In this document: piece by piece, positions 10,677 to 10,984 of the stretch | Numbering within the stretch: position 1 is the first letter of the stretch | Layout of the letters: each line of letters opens with the position of its first letter | Assembly (NCBI GenBank): GCA_001786365.1 | Contig: MFWK01000027.1 | Coordinates: 197 to 11,180, forward strand | Origin: Candidatus Nomurabacteria bacterium RIFOXYD2_FULL_35_12 | GTDB taxonomy: Bacteria; Patescibacteriota; Minisyncoccia; Phycocordibacterales; UBA9973 | Direction of reading: 5' to 3' | DNA: 10,984 bases | Position numbers and translations under genes: made by a program | Notes under the pieces: generated by a model | Database searches by the model: none | The model's input: the letters and a program-made list of their open reading frames with translations, nothing else | Told to the model about the DNA's origin: nothing

Positions 10677-10702
10677 CATTAGATAAAAGATTTGCAACAC
10701 AA

Positions 10703-10733
10703 CAAAAAACCACCTTTTTGAGGTGGTTTTTTG
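10703..10733. terminator. bidirectional rho-independent terminator
   Basis: A perfect 13-bp stem CAAAAAACCACCT (10703-10715) and AGGTGGTTTTTTG (10721-10733) with loop TTTTG. It has a CCACCT/AGGTGG core and T runs on both sides. It ends the peptidoglycan-binding gene and insulates the hicBA promoter. Confidence 0.85.
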
Positions 10734-10773
10734 TGTTTTTATTTTCTAGTCCCTAGAACCTAGCAACTATAAC

Positions 10774-10984
10774 CTAATTCACCGACGCATTCATCATAGC
10801 TTTTGTCTTTGCTCCGATGAGGCCATCAGGTACTAGACCATTGTCTTCTTGCCATTGTTTGATAACAGCAATAGTCTTTGGACCTAGAGCACCGTCAATT
10901 GCTAGACCTAGATTCAATTTTGCATTCAAGAATCTCTGTAATTCTTTGACAGCTTCACCTCTACTGCCATTTTTCAATGTAGTA
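10774..10984 (-). CDS. peptidoglycan-binding domain protein, C-terminal part (gene runs off right edge)
   Basis: The visible 70 codons encode a PG_binding_1 domain: L-K-N-G-S-R-G-E-A-V-K-E-L-Q-R-F-L, then A-I-D-G-A-L-G-P-K-T, then the helix AVIKQWQEDNGLVPDGLIGAKTKAMM, ending ASVN. This three-helix fold binds cell-wall peptidoglycan and usually sits at the end of hydrolases or other wall proteins. The frame stays open to the window edge with TT before LKNG, and the domain's first strand normally begins there, so the TTG at 10977 is not taken as the start. The gene is partial; its catalytic or other domains, if any, lie to the right. It is closed by the terminator at 10703-10733. Confidence 0.9.
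   Translation of the reverse strand, partial: TTLKNGSRGEAVKELQRFLNAKLNLGLAIDGALGPKTIAVIKQWQEDNGLVPDGLIGAKTKAMMNASVN

Overview
The window is AT-rich bacterial DNA in which every gene I can support lies on the minus strand, so transcription runs from position 10984 towards position 1. Four traits point to the Candidate Phyla Radiation (Patescibacteria, Parcubacteria-like): short intergenic gaps; almost no Shine-Dalgarno sequences; start codons sitting about 6 nt after TATAAT-like boxes (leaderless genes); and a 23S rRNA gene with no 16S gene in front of it. Small exported proteins with Ca-binding D-x-N-x-N-G-I-x-D loops, a wHTH/nucleotidyltransferase-like regulator and a RAYT transposase also fit. 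The phylum assignment is inference, because no marker was searched.

Layout in transcription order (right to left). At the right edge is the 3' part of a peptidoglycan-binding-domain gene (10774-10984), closed by a strong hairpin terminator. A hicB-hicA toxin-antitoxin pair (10660-10195) follows. Next come an anchored two-cysteine exported protein and a small membrane protein (10159-9511), then a five-helix membrane protein (9454-8855). A Y1/RAYT transposase (8782-8123) is flanked by, and contains, copies of one palindrome. A two-gene operon comes next: a membrane-anchored protein with a Ca-loop (8037-7411), then a secreted 1115-residue protein (7403-4056) with a lipase-like domain, two Ig-like domains and two Gly-rich repeats. 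A 32-residue membrane microprotein (4043-3945) leads into the rplJ-rplL operon (3826-2883), which has its own promoter and an L10 leader RNA. After it lie the wHTH/NTase-like regulator (2807-2217), an MscS-like TM-helix protein (2101-1403), a second hicB with a decayed hicA (1305-985), and a small unknown protein (948-682). Then come a predicted small RNA or attenuated leader with a TTGACA-17-TATACT promoter and a terminator (630-503), a structured 23S leader, and the first ~295 nt of 23S rRNA (1-295), which continues off the left edge.

Themes. (1) At least five genes have TATAAT-like boxes exactly 6 nt before the start codon, and two more have 7 or 8 nt, which indicates widespread leaderless initiation. 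(2) Small palindromes of the CCCGAC/GTCGGG type occur around and inside the RAYT gene, between two genes near 2150, and as a variable helix inside 23S rRNA. (3) One hicBA locus looks intact and the other has lost its toxin. (4) A 48-bp promoter module occurs twice, 42/48 identical without gaps, upstream of two unrelated membrane-protein genes.
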